A DNA stretch of 64,000 bases, from the NCBI RefSeq assembly GCF_000005505.3, contig NC_016132.3, forward strand, positions 43,166,914-43,230,913. Direction: 5' to 3'. The notes beneath the pieces were generated by a model. It had not been told where the DNA came from. It saw nothing but the letters and a program-made list of their open reading frames with translations, and searched no databases. Made by a program: the position numbers and the translations under genes. Positions within the stretch are counted from its first letter, which is position 1. Each line of letters begins with the position of its first letter. This DNA is from Brachypodium distachyon (lineage: Eukaryota; Streptophyta; Magnoliopsida; Poales; Poaceae). Shown in pieces: positions 49,962 through 60,814 of this stretch.

Positions 49962-51645
49962 ATCGGCCGGCGATCGAGATTTCAGCCCTGAAGATTTTTG
50001 AGTAGAGTCTTTTTTACATATAGTTTCCTGAAGGTCGTCTCCGTAGTAGTGGTAGTGCAAATTAAGAACTGGTACTAGTCCATATATGCAGTTGAGTTAT
50101 CCCAGATAAGGACACCATGTCACGTTGATACTCTGTCCATTCTTGGCGTACGTGGTGAGATATGATGATGCATGGCTCTGTTAATTATACACCGTCTTCA
50201 ATTTGTCTGTTTCGGTGGGCATGGCTACCTTATCTGCTTTGGGTACATTAGTGTGCAACTTTCTGCATTGTGTGGGCGAAAAGGAGACACATAAACTTCT
50301 GGTTTGTTGCTCCGAGGTTCTGCCGCGCTTCTTGATGCTGATGTCGAGCCTCCTCAGCAGGATGGCCGCGCCGGCGTCAGTTAAATATACAAAGATTAGG
50401 GGGATTTCTAATCTGGTGAAGCAAAAAAAAAGTCATCTCACCATCACCATTCACTCCTATTTCCGCCTCTGCCCCATATCCGTGCTTCACTATTTTTTTT
50501 TGAGGAACAACCATCGTGGTTGCTTACATCGTCCACATGCTATAATCCGAGACTATGATTATGAGGGGATTTGACGTTTTTTGTGTGGTCAAATCTTGTT
50601 CTGTACTACTTTTTTTTATAGAATAATAATCTTGTCCTGAAAGGGCCGGGGAGCTAGGGAGCTTCATGGGCTGTCGCCTGGGGGGTCTGTGTTGGCTTTC
50701 GTGAGAATTTGCTGTTTCCCTCGTCTCTGACGCTGTCTCGGCGCTGCTAGGTTCTGGGAACATCAGATTTTTCTATATGTTTCAAGAAGACTTCAGTTTT
50801 ATAAATTATGTGTTCCTCACAGGCGAAGCTATGGTGGAGAATGCGGCGTCGTTGAGAATAAAGGTAATCTGGTTCTTCCTCTTCTGCAGTGGCACCTTTG
50901 CGAGTGATGCCACGGAACCGAAGAGTTTGCCCGTCCGCATGTTTGGTATGTCCGATCTTGTGAGATTTGGGTTCGTGTACTTGCAGATCTGTTCACACAA
51001 ATCTGATAAGTTTTTGTTAGCGTGTCGTAGTGCTTTTATTGGCATTATTTTTTGTGGCTTTGGAGTTCTTCTTTGGTGTTCTGATGAAGATTGTGTGGTT
51101 CGATGACCTGTACCCTTTAGGGGGTCATCCCCGGCCCAAATACGTTCAATGCTCATGGCTTCTCATCTTTTTTGATGAGCGACTCAGGGGCTTTCTCAAA
51201 CCTTCAAAGATAGTTAAGTTGGTGCAGGTGTTCGAGTAGCGATGTCGTTGTTCCAGTCTGATTGCAGTATCTTTACCGAAGCCTTGACAGTACTTCGTGT
51301 GGCGATGATTGATACCATGAAGAAGATTTATTTGAAAGACTTCAATGTAATTCTTAGTTATAAGAGTTACTTTTTAATTTTTTGGGTTTTTATCCAAATC
51401 ATTGTAACTGTAAGGATGTTGAATTTGAATAAAATTACAGATGATTCTAAAGAAAAGCAGGCTGCTAGTGTTCTTCTTTTTTTAAATTTGCTCGGCCGTT
51501 GCAGGGGCTCTGTAATGTTCAGCTGGTCAATTAAGAAAAAAAACGGGCCCCCCTTCCAAAAAAAAGAAACACGGGCCTGGAAAAAGGAATAATAAATTTT
51601 TGGAGCTATGGAGAAAACGATACCCGAGGGCCGAGTTATTCGGTT
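49962..51645. other. SWEET 3' flank and unassigned DNA
   Basis: The first about 250 bases are the probable 3' UTR. From about 50380 to 51640 there are open stretches on both strands but no recognisable domain. T-rich runs and a block at 50780-51450 have the feel of a decayed LINE or other retroelement, which I cannot confirm. Confidence 0.35.
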
Positions 51646-51664
51646 TTCTAAAATTACACAGAAC
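51646..51664. repeat. Target-site duplication, LINE 3' side
   Basis: The 19-base sequence TTCTAAAATTACACAGAAC at this position is repeated exactly at 55159-55177. It immediately adjoins the (TTG)n tail of the minus-strand LINE. Confidence 0.92.
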
Positions 51665-51748
51665 AACAACAACAACAACAACAAAGCCTTTAGTCCCAAA
51701 CAAGTTGGGGTAGGCTAGAGGTGAAACCCATAAAAACTCGCAACCAAC

Positions 51749-54700
51749 TCATGGTTCTGGCACATGGATAGCAAACTTCCATGCAGCCCTGTTCATAGCT
51801 AGTTCTTTGGTGATATTCCAGCCCTTCAGATCTCTCTTTACGGACTCCTCCCATGTCAAGTTTGGTCTACCCCGACCTCTCTTGACATTTCCAGTACGCT
51901 TTAGCCGTCCGCTATGCACTGGAGCATCTAGAGGCCTGCGCTGGATATGCCCAAACCATCTTAAACGATGCTGAACAAGCTTCTCTGCAATCGGTGCTAC
52001 CCCAACTCTGTCTCGAATATCATCATTCCGGACGCGGTCCCTCCTTGTGTGGCCACACATCCACCTCAACATGCGCATCTCCGCCACACCTAACTGTTGA
52101 ACATGTCGCCTTTTAGTCGGCCAACACTCAGCGCCATACAATATTGCGGGTCGAATCGCCGTCCTATAGAACTTGCCTTTTAGCTTTTGTGGCACTCTTT
52201 TGTCACAAAGAATGCCAGAAGCTTGGCGCCACTTCATCCATCCGGCTTTGATTCGATGGTTCACATCTTCATCGATGTCCCCATCCTTTTGCAGCATCGA
52301 CCCCAAATATCGAAAGGTGTCCTTCTGAGGCACTACCTGCCCATCAAGGCTAACCTCCTCCTCCTCCTCCTCGGGCGTAGTAGTACTGAAACCGCACTTC
52401 ATGTACTCGGTTTTAGTTCTACTAAGTCTAAAACCTTTGGATTCCAAGGTTTGTCTCCAAAGCTCTAACTTCCTATTGACCCCCGTCCGACTATCATCGA
52501 CTAGCACCACATCATCCGCAAAGAGCATACACCATGGGATATCTCCTTGTATATCCCTTGTGACCTCATCCATCACCAAATCAAAAAGATAAGGGCTCAA
52601 AGCTGACCCCTGGTGCAGTCCTATTTTAATCGGGAAGTCATCAGTGTCGCCATCACTTGTTCGAACACTTGTCACAACATTATCGTACATGTCCTTGATG
52701 AGGGTAATGTACTTTGCTGGGACTTTGTGTTTCTCTAAGGCCCACCACATGACATTTCGCGGTATCTTATCGTAGGCCTTCTCCAAGTCAATGAACACCA
52801 TATGCAGGTCCTTCTTTTGCTCCTTGTATCTCTCCATAAGCTGTCGTACCAAGAAAATGGCTTCCACGGTCGACCTCCCAGGCATGAAACCAAACTGATT
52901 TTTGGTCACGCTTGTCATTCGTCTTAAGCGGTGCTCAATGACTCTCTCCCATAGCTTCATTGTATGGCTCATCAGCTTAATTCCACGGTAATTAGTACAA
53001 CTTTGAACATCCCCCTTGTTCTTGAAGATTGGTACTAATATACTCCGTCTCCATTCTTCTGGCATCTTGTTTGCCCGAAAAATGAGGTTGAAAAGCTTAG
53101 TTAGCCATACTATCGCTATGTCTCCGAGGTCTCTCCACACCTCAATGGGGATGCAATCAGGGCCCATTGCCTTTCCTCCTTTCATCCTTTTTAAAGCTTC
53201 CTTGACCTCAGACTCTTGTATTCGCCGCACAAAACGCCTACTGGTATCATCAAAGGAGTCGTCGAGTTCAATGGTAGAGCTCTCTGTCTCCCCATTGAAT
53301 AGCTTGTCGAAGTACTCCCGCCATCTATGCTTGATCGCCTCGTCCTTCACCAGGAGTTGGCCGGCTCCGTCCTTGATGCATTTGACTTGGTCAACATCCC
53401 TCGTCTTCCTCTCTCGAATCTTGGCCATCTTATAGATGTCCCTTTCGCCTTCCTTCGTGTCTAAACGTTGGTAGAGGTCCTCATACGCCCGACCCCGTGC
53501 TTCACTCACAGCTCGCTTTGCGGCCTTCTTCGCCATCCTGTACTTCTCTATGTTGTCTGCACTCCTATTCAAGTATAGGCGTCGGAAACAATCCTTCTTC
53601 TCTTTAATAGCCTTTTGGACATCATCATTCCACCACCAGGTGTCTTTAACTTCTCTTCTACTTCCCCTTGACACTCCAAACTCCTCTGAGGCCACCTTAC
53701 GAATGCAAGTCGCCATCTTCATCCACATACTGTCCGCATCACCCTCTTCCTCCCAAGGGCCCTCCTTAATAACCCTCTCCTTAAACGCCTGAGCAACCTC
53801 CCCATTGAGCTTCCACCACTTTGTTCTAGCGACTTTGGCACGCTTATCCCGCTGGACACGAATCCGAAAGCGGAAATCAGCCACCACAAGCTTATGCTGA
53901 TGGACAACACTCTCCCCAGGTATCACCTTGCAATCTAGGCACGCACCTCTGTCTTCTCTTCTCGAGAGGATGAAATCAATCTGGCTACAGTGTTGACCAC
54001 TACTAAAAGTCACTAGATGTGATTCTCTCTTTTTAAAGAGGGTGTTAGCTACGATCATGTCGTAGGCTAGAGCAAAGCTTAAGACATCTTCTCCTTCTTG
54101 GTTCCTAATGCCATAGCCAAAGCCGCCATGCACCCCCTCAAAACCTGTGTTAGATGTACCCACGTGGCCATTGAGGTCTCCTCCTATGAAGAGCTTCTCG
54201 CCACTCGGTACACTCCTAACCAAGTCCTCGAGGCGTTCCCGGAACTCCCTCTTGGTGTTCTCATTGTGGCCTACTTGCGGGGCATATGCACTGATAACAT
54301 TGAGAACTAAGTCCCCAAATACCAGCTTAACCAGGATAATCCGGTCCCCACACCTCTTGACGTTTACCACTCCAGACTTGAGGCTCTTGTTGATCAAGAT
54401 GCCTACCCCATTTTTGTTTGTAGCCGTCCCCGTGTACCATAGCTTGAAGCCAGTATCCTCCACCTCCTTCGCCTTCTGTCCCCTCCATTTGGTTTCTTGG
54501 ACGCAAAGGATATCCACACCTCTCCTCACCGCTGCATCAACTAGCTCCCGAAGCTTACCTGTCAAGGACCCTACGTTCCAGCTACCTAAGCGGATCCTCC
54601 TAGGCTCGGCTAGCTTCCTTACCCTTCGCACTCGTCGAGTCAAATGCGAAGACCCTTGCTCATTTTCCACTACATCCGGGCGTCGATGTAGCGCGCCACT

Positions 54701-54877
54701 AAGGATGCGACGACCCGATCCTTGCTCACTTGTCACCGTATCCAGATCAAGATACGGCGCGCCACCTAGGGGGTGACGGCCCGGCCCTTGCCCATTTGAC
54801 ACCACACCCGGGTTCCGGTATGGCGCGTCGCTAAGAGGGTTACGCCCCAACGAAATTCTTTTGGGTTTCATCTCCAT
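51749..54877 (-). CDS. LINE (RTE clade) endonuclease-reverse transcriptase, 1042 aa
   Basis: An uninterrupted ORF from the ATG at 54877 to TGA at 51751-51749. The N-terminus (about 12-78) contains three imperfect copies of a 22-23 residue unit of the pattern PLxxAPYxxPDVVxxxQGxGR. An APE-type endonuclease follows from about 95, with N101 (SWNVG), E128 (QET), D234 and N236 (GDLNG), D301 (SQIDF) and H328 (HKLVVADF). The reverse transcriptase lies about 560-830, with the domain-4 motif GKAMGPD, then YRGI, FGFMPGRST, FIDLEKAYD, QGSALSP and the catalytic FADD (786-789). A C-terminal zone with LRWFGHIQRRP completes the usual plant RTE form. All catalytic residues I can check are present, so the protein could support target-primed reverse transcription. 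It is a mobile-element protein, not a host gene. Confidence 0.92.
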   Translation of the reverse strand: MEMKPKRISLGRNPLSDAPYRNPGVVSNGQGPGRHPLGGAPYLDLDTVTSEQGSGRRILSGALHRRPDVVENEQGSSHLTRRVRRVRKLAEPRRIRLGSWNVGSLTGKLRELVDAAVRRGVDILCVQETKWRGQKAKEVEDTGFKLWYTGTATNKNGVGILINKSLKSGVVNVKRCGDRIILVKLVFGDLVLNVISAYAPQVGHNENTKREFRERLEDLVRSVPSGEKLFIGGDLNGHVGTSNTGFEGVHGGFGYGIRNQEGEDVLSFALAYDMIVANTLFKKRESHLVTFSSGQHCSQIDFILSRREDRGACLDCKVIPGESVVHQHKLVVADFRFRIRVQRDKRAKVARTKWWKLNGEVAQAFKERVIKEGPWEEEGDADSMWMKMATCIRKVASEEFGVSRGSRREVKDTWWWNDDVQKAIKEKKDCFRRLYLNRSADNIEKYRMAKKAAKRAVSEARGRAYEDLYQRLDTKEGERDIYKMAKIRERKTRDVDQVKCIKDGAGQLLVKDEAIKHRWREYFDKLFNGETESSTIELDDSFDDTSRRFVRRIQESEVKEALKRMKGGKAMGPDCIPIEVWRDLGDIAIVWLTKLFNLIFRANKMPEEWRRSILVPIFKNKGDVQSCTNYRGIKLMSHTMKLWERVIEHRLRRMTSVTKNQFGFMPGRSTVEAIFLVRQLMERYKEQKKDLHMVFIDLEKAYDKIPRNVMWWALEKHKVPAKYITLIKDMYDNVVTSVRTSDGDTDDFPIKIGLHQGSALSPYLFDLVMDEVTRDIQGDIPWCMLFADDVVLVDDSRTGVNRKLELWRQTLESKGFRLSRTKTEYMKCGFSTTTPEEEEEEVSLDGQVVPQKDTFRYLGSMLQKDGDIDEDVNHRIKAGWMKWRQASGILCDKRVPQKLKGKFYRTAIRPAILYGAECWPTKRRHVQQLGVAEMRMLRWMCGHTRRDRVRNDDIRDRVGVAPIAEKLVQHRLRWFGHIQRRPLDAPVHSGRLKRTGNVKRGRGRPNLTWEESVKRDLKGWNITKELAMNRAAWKFAIHVPEP

Positions 54878-54974
54878 AAGAGTGGCTGGGTTTTTTACGT
54901 TGGCTCGCCAAGCCTATCACAACCCTCCTCCTTTACTCGGGCTTGGGACCGGCTATGTTGAGGCAACATAGGCG

Positions 54975-55158
54975 GAGTTAAAAGGGCAGCCCGGTGCATG
55001 TAGCTCCCGCTTGCGCAGGGTCCGGGAAAGGGTCCGACCACTTTGGGTCTTTTGTACGCAGCCTTTCCCTGCATTTCTGCAAGAGGCTGTTTCCAGGACT
55101 CGAACCCGTGACCTCATGGTCACAAGGCAACAGCTGTACCGCTGCACCAAGGCTCCCC
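54975..55158 (-). repeat. Au-SINE-like head with tRNA-type Pol III promoter
   Basis: Read on the minus strand it begins GGGGAGCCTTGGTGCAGCGG. It has an A-box-like TGGTGCAGCGGTA and a B-box GGTTCGAGTCC (plus-strand 55095-55110), then TGCAGGGAAAGGCTGCGTAC and a GGGCTGCCCTTTT ending. This is the structure of the Au SINE family of grasses and other plants as I remember it. It is not followed by its own target duplication but by the LINE sequence. Confidence 0.85.
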
Positions 55159-55177
55159 TTCTAAAATTACACAGAAC
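55159..55177. repeat. Target-site duplication, LINE 5' side
   Basis: Exact second copy of the 19-base sequence found at 51646-51664. It directly abuts the SINE-like head. Confidence 0.92.
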
Positions 55178-58100
55178 TAGTTCAAAAAATGTAAACCTGA
55201 AAATTTGGGTGCCACAAATATTATATGCGGTAATAACCACGATTGCACATACAGTAATGTGTAAGTGTAGTGTTCGTAATTTGAGGTAACTCGCACATTT
55301 TTTAATATTAAAAAAATAAAATACGTTTTTCTATCTTTTCCTTCCCTGCACTATTTTCATTGGTGGCTCCTGATGCGTAACATGAGCTTTTCCGAAGCTA
55401 AAGAGTCCCAAAAACAATTGCGGCAACACATGGTGTTTCACTTTTTTCATTTCTCAATATTTGTATGGATTTGAACGTTGTGAAAATCGCAGATGCAAAA
55501 AAAAGAAAGTGCAAAACTAAGAGTAATTTACACATTTCATAGGATTAAGTTTGCACATAGTTTTTTTGTCTTTTGCTTTCATGTTTTTTCATTGGTGTTG
55601 TTCAGATTCGTCTATGGTTCATGCCAGAATTTTTGTAAGGGAACTCCCAACATAATATTTTGTCATAGCACAGGGCTCAGACACCGGAGATGCGCTGGCA
55701 CCCCCTTTTTTGGTTCGGCAGTGGGTGACGAAGATCGCTCCGGAGATCGCCGGCAAGGCCAATGCGAGGCGTAAGGGCAAAATGAACACAAGAACACTTT
55801 TTTACCCAGGTTTGGGCCACCCTGTGGTGTAAAACTCTACGTTCTGCTTATGTGCTTTTATTAGCCGATGAACAATGGTTTACAGGTTGCCGGGGGAGTT
55901 CCCGGGCGTTCTCTCCTTTTCTACTAAGGGCTACTCGCTATTTCTGACTAAAACTAGTCAGGAACCGAACGAACCGAACCGAAGCGAACCCTTTGACCGT
56001 TGGCGGGGTCCTCCATTTATACCGAAGGGGATACCACAGGTGCCATGGTGCATGGGTGACAAATGGCGAGTAAAGAGCTAGGGCAGTTCCTTCTCGGTGC
56101 GCTGGCTTGCATGCAGGTCGAGTAGCCCTGCAACTAGGGGCCTAGGCGCCTAGAATTTACCCCAGCCCAGTCACTGTAGGCTGAATGGACGGGGAATCCC
56201 CTTTCAGTCGGAGCATTTAATGCTGGCGTGTGCTTCACTCCTTGTCCTGACGAACCCTGCGCACAGCGTGCCCACCGAGCGGCCACGTGGCGCCGCTGTG
56301 GCTCCCGCTCGCTCCTGCTCTTGTAACGGACACCTGCACCCGGAAACACCCTTCCCGGCAAGTAAACTTCCCGGAAAGCGCTCAGGCGGGATTTCTCTTG
56401 CTGCCCTACAAGGCAACCCCCGCAGTCGGGCTAGTGACTTGCCGGGCAGCTCCGCGCTGCCCGGGGTGCGATCCTTCCGGGGAGCAAGCGAGATGGCCCA
56501 CGCGTCATGCAGCGGTGGTACCCCGGGTGCCATTGGTGCGACATATTTGTAGCATCAAATCATTTTATTCTCATTTTTGATATGTGTCTTCTTTATAGAC
56601 TAGCTCAACATTTCGAAGATCATGGTTGGGCAAAGAAATGAATGTGCAATTCTCACGTTAGGAATGTGGAACCAGGGTAAGTTGCAAATTCCTGATATTA
56701 ATGTTGCATCTTGTAAGAAGCCAACAAAAAATAATTGAGGGGAGGCCAGCAAAATACTCAGGCCACCCGACAGTTCCTTGCGGCTTCTAGTGCGCCATTT
56801 TCTTGGCCCACTTAAGTTCCTAACAGATCGAACTCAACGGCCTTTCTAATCTTTTACGGCTTCGCTTCCAGGAACTTCTCTCAGCGAGAGAAAGGGATCC
56901 GGCGGCAATTTCATCTGCCCCCAATTACACCGGCCAAGCCGCCGGTCCCTGCCTCCTCCGTCTGCCGCTCAAGCGACGGTAGGGGGCGGGACCCCCGGTG
57001 CTTCGTCTCCGGCCTGTATAGGGTTGGCCTAGTGTTTCTTGGTACGTTGCTTCTATGGAGGAGACGACGCCGCGTAGGAATAATTTGCCTCTGCTCTTCC
57101 TCCATCTCGACGTCGCTTCAACCGGTGGCGTCGAGGGGCATGTGGCCCAATCGTCTCGCCGATCTCTCCATCCGGTGAGATTCGTGTCTGGTGGTCTGCG
57201 GTCGGCACTCTCGCGGGTGGCGGTCTTGTCGGCTGTTGTAGTTGTGTTTGATGTCTCGCACTTAGGCGCGTGGATGATGGCAGGTGATGGCATTCCTCTT
57301 CTTCGACTGCGTTGGATGAAGCTAACATCTTCGAGTTCTGGTGATCACGGGGAAGATCCCTGGCCGACATGCCACAAAGTGTCGCTCTCGTTGCTTGCGG
57401 CGGTCCGATTCATCAGCTCGGAAAGCATTCTTGTACGCGAAGGTGCTCTCCCAGATCTGGGTATGGCGGCTGTTCATCCCTTTTTCTGCTGCGATGGCAG
57501 CAGAGGACGTGGGTGGATGACGGTTTGGCGAGGCACAAGTTTCTCTAAGGATGGAATTGCAATTTTACTTCTTGCGGGCAATTTGTGCAAGGTTGCTTGA
57601 CAAACATGTTTGTCTTATGTCGGGATCATATGTGTATATATGGTTAGTTCAAAAGAAAAAAATCTTGGAGGCCGTCATCGGCCAGCCTCCGTCTGCCCTT
57701 ACCTTGGCTAGTCGGATCCCTCGCCTCGTGTTGCAGCCGCCGCACACCGCCTCCTCTACGATTTGAGGCTTTGAGTGCTATGGTCCGCGCCGATGGTGCA
57801 GGAGCAGGAGAAGGAGACGGCCGCTGTGGCGCCGCCCGCCTCTGCAATCCCCCTCTTAGGATGCGTTTGGTTGACTGGATATGGGTGGATAGGATAGGGA
57901 TATCCCTCTTTTCCTTGGATAGCTCTCATTTGGTTGGATGGATAGCATGGATATGGGCAACCAGCTAAGAAGCTAGGTGCGGCCAAAGGCGCGGGAGGCC
58001 AGTGGCGCAGGTGGGCGGCCGCCATGGAGTCCGACGAGCTCGAGCTAGGGCCAGAGGGAGCGCGGGCGCGAGGTTGGCCGCGGGCGGCAGCGAGCGGCCA

Positions 58101-58564
58101 GGGACGCGGGTTGGCGGCGGCACGGGCATGTGGAAGATTGGCCTCGCTTTCTAAAGGAGGAAGACGACAAGATAGGCGGGACCTAGGTGTCAGAGAAAGA
58201 AAAACGCAGGCAGATCTAAGCCGTGGGTTAATTGACGGTCCAGATTAGAAGATACCTCTTCGTGCGCGTGTAGAGGTATAAAAGGACCGTATATATACCA
58301 ATATATTTAATTGGAGTTGGTGGTGATGGTACGGGCGTCGATACGTCATCTCATCGAAATTACGTCCAATATGCCCCCAATACCCCAGGTCCTAAAGCCA
58401 TCCGTCTTCGTCCATCCTCAACGCAAGCCCTCTCCTCTCGATCTCTCGCACGACATGAGTGTAAGATCCCATCCTCCTGAGTTCCACATGAAACGGATCT
58501 CCCGCACGAGAAAAATTATTCCATAACAACGCACGGACACTCTGCTAGTATTAGTGGTACTTTA
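55178..58564. other. LTR-like and unassigned repeat DNA
   Basis: No supported gene. 55669-56552 resembles part of an LTR element: a motif TTTTACCCAGGTTTGGGCCACC and GC-rich leader-like DNA with several open frames. 56880-57770 is GC-rich and open in several frames, without domains. 57859-57960 contains repeats of 'ggat(a)tgggtggata'. A Met-initiated 74-codon frame at 58024-58248 is Arg/Ala-rich with no recognisable domain. A Helitron-like 3' terminus (ACGCACGGACACTCTGCTAG followed by T) lies at 58530-58549. Confidence 0.4.
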
Positions 58565-59245
58565 GTTCCTGAAAGAGTGAAATGCATCCGCAGTCCTCTA
58601 ACTTGGTGGCGCAGCCCGATTTAGTCCTTGAAGTTGTTAAATGCCCGTTTAGATCCTTATACTTGCATATATGGTTCATATACGGTCCTTTGTACGGTGC
58701 GTACCGTATTTGATACTTCAGGCCCGCATGTTAGGATGCCTGAGTGACTTGGCGCAGTGCTGATTTTTGCGGAAAACAACCTCGCGTCTGTAATTTTTCC
58801 GCTTGCCTTCCTTCCCCTGCTCCTTGTTTCCATCTTTTATGCCTCTCGTACGTGGTCCTCCTTTTGCTTTGCACGTGCGCAATGACTTGACGGGGTGGAG
58901 TAGCACGTCGGTGCCGACGCTGCACGATGGTGAGGTTGTCCACTTGTCCTCCGTGGGCTCCCGCATTGGGGCCAGCTGGAAAAGGAATGGACCATGGGAG
59001 GAATAAAAGATGGAAATATGGGTTTTTTTTTGCAAAAAAGAACGGTCCGCCTACTCATCCCCTGGTGCTGTGCTGACATGTAGGCCCGAAGTGTCAGGTA
59101 CGGTATGGAACCGTACAAAGGACCGTATATGAACCCTATATGCAAGTATAAGGACCTAAACGGGCATTTTGCAACTTCAAGGACTAAATCCGGCTCTGCC
59201 ACCAAGTTAGAGGGCCATAGATGCATTTCACTCTTCCTGAAAACA
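58565..59245. mobile_element. Long-TIR (MULE-like) element, about 680 bp
   Basis: The left part (GAGTGAAATGCATCCGCAGTCCTCTAACTTGGTGGC...GATTTAGTCCTTGAAG...TATACTTGCATATATGG...) is repeated as reverse complement at 59090-59240. The inverted repeats extend for about 180-190 bases and include 'acggtcctttgtacggt' on both sides. The interior is about 330 bp, non-coding and GC-rich. Long TIRs without transposase are typical of non-autonomous Mutator-like elements, though the superfamily is inferred. Confidence 0.75.
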
Positions 59246-60814
59246 CGCCCAAAATTTAAGTTCGAGGACCAAAGATCACGTGATCCTCAAGTCAAGGGAT
59301 GCGTGTGCATTTTAGTCGCAAAACATAGCCAAACCCACTACTGTTCACACCTATCTCACGGTTAACCAAGATCCAGGAAGGCGCGCCACAGAACCTAGGG
59401 CCTGTTAGGTTGCTACCCTGACCCAAAATGCCTGGCCTGACCACCTGTCTGTGACTGGCTTGAGGTTTGTTTGGTTGCTAGCCTGAGATTTTTAAGCCTG
59501 ATAAACCTGCCTGAGTGGTCTAGAAAATCGGAGGCCCGAGAATCTCTCCGCTCCAGACCCGCGTGCCGGAGTGTGAAATCACCGTCTCCCTCGCTTCTCC
59601 CCCTCTTCTTTTCACTCTCCCGCGACTCCTCTCCCGTTTCCCTCTTCTTTTCTCATTCCCCCCATTTTCCTCGTGCCTAGGGTTTCCTATGGAGGAGAAA
59701 AAACAGAAATCGATCTCCGGATGGGATGAATACTGGTGGTTAACTACTACGGCCTGCAGATCCAGTGGTTGGCTACTTGATTTGATACTTGATCTATTGA
59801 AATTTTGCAGATTCAATGTCTTGTTCGTGTTTTGTTGAAGCTAGTTGATCTCAGCTTTTTTTACCCTGCTGTGATTCCATCCTATTTCTCCTTCTCAAGG
59901 CTACCAACTCTTGGTGACAATCAGGTATGAGAGCACAGTCCCATGTTTTCCTTTCTTACTATCCCCTTTCTCTTTGCTTGCAGCATGAGAAGAATTTCCA
60001 TTGTGTATATACCTACGCACAAATAGACAGTGCTAATTCCATTAGTAGATTTGCAATCGATGGAAGCACAAGTAGCAACCATTATTGTTGTTGGTGTAAA
60101 CTGAACATTAGTACAACTGTTGGCAACATTGGCCGGATGAGGCGAGCCAGGCGCCGGTGAGCGCGCGGCCGAAACGTTTTCCCCCTCTTTTTCGCTCTCT
60201 TTTCACCTCCTCACCCGATTCATTTCTCTCGCGACCTCCACTCCACCCTCTGGCGGCGAGCTGGCGACGGCGGCGGCGGCAGGAGGCGAGCTCGCGATCC
60301 TCAGGTACTATCGGCGTCTCCCTGTCCTTCTTTCTCAAATCCGTCCGCCACCCCACCTCCTTCTCCCTCGCGCCCATCCCCCTCTCAGATCCGGCCGCCC
60401 CCATCTCCTCCCTCGCGTCCATCTCCCTCTCCCTTCCGGCCGCCCCCATCTCCCTCTCCCTTCCGGCCTCCACCGTGTCCCTCCCCCGGCGCCCATCTCC
60501 CTCTCCCGGCCCGCCACCATCTCCCTCCCCCCGTGCCCATCTCTCTCTCTCTCTCTCTCCCTCTGCCGATTTCCCTCTCCCTCTGGCTCTCTCTTTCCCT
60601 CTGTGTTCATGTCAATTGCTGCGATTTTATTTCTGTCAATCTCACTCTATGTATCTCCATGCAGGACACAAAGGAAGGGGATTTCTGAGTTTGCAAAGCT
60701 GAGGTTTGTGGTATTGATAAATCTCTCTTTAATAAATTTTCATGGTAGAATTGCTTGTATTGTTTCCTGAAGTGCATGTCAAGTTGAGATTATTTTGTGA
60801 ACCTTGAATTGTAG
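59246..60814. other. Transposon flank and GC-rich 5' segment
   Basis: Contains a GGGCCTG.TAGGTTGCTA block at about 59398-59480 that resembles PIF/Harbinger-type ends, repeated as GGTTTGTTTGGTTGCTAGCCTGAG. A CT-rich segment (59560-59690) and another CT-rich, GC-rich segment (60160-60600) follow. The latter has a good donor (CGATCCTCAG/GTACTA at 60293-60302) and could be a 5' UTR exon of a downstream transcript. Confidence 0.4.

Larger units (their letters stand above)
51665..55158 (-). mobile_element. RTE-type LINE with Au-SINE-like head, 3.5 kb, full length
   Basis: One unit bounded by an exact 19-bp target-site duplication. Read 5' to 3' on the minus strand it contains a tRNA-like Au SINE head (55158-54975), an untranslated link (54974-54878), an intact 1042-aa ORF, a short 3' UTR with the sequence AAACAAGTTGGGG-like block near 51700 (read on plus), and a (TTG)n tail at 51665-51683. 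The 3' end with short trinucleotide repeats is typical of RTE-clade LINEs, as is the single APE-plus-RT ORF. Perfect TSDs and an unbroken ORF suggest a recent insertion that may still be competent. Confidence 0.85.

Noticed and set aside
54975..55158. Possible tRNA gene
   Set aside because: A and B boxes are present, but no acceptor-stem pairing or full cloverleaf is seen. The sequence continues as an Au-SINE body inside the LINE's target duplications.
57055..57600. 181-codon open frame
   Set aside because: The first ATG is in GC-rich repeat-like DNA with similarly open opposite-strand frames. No domain was recognised.
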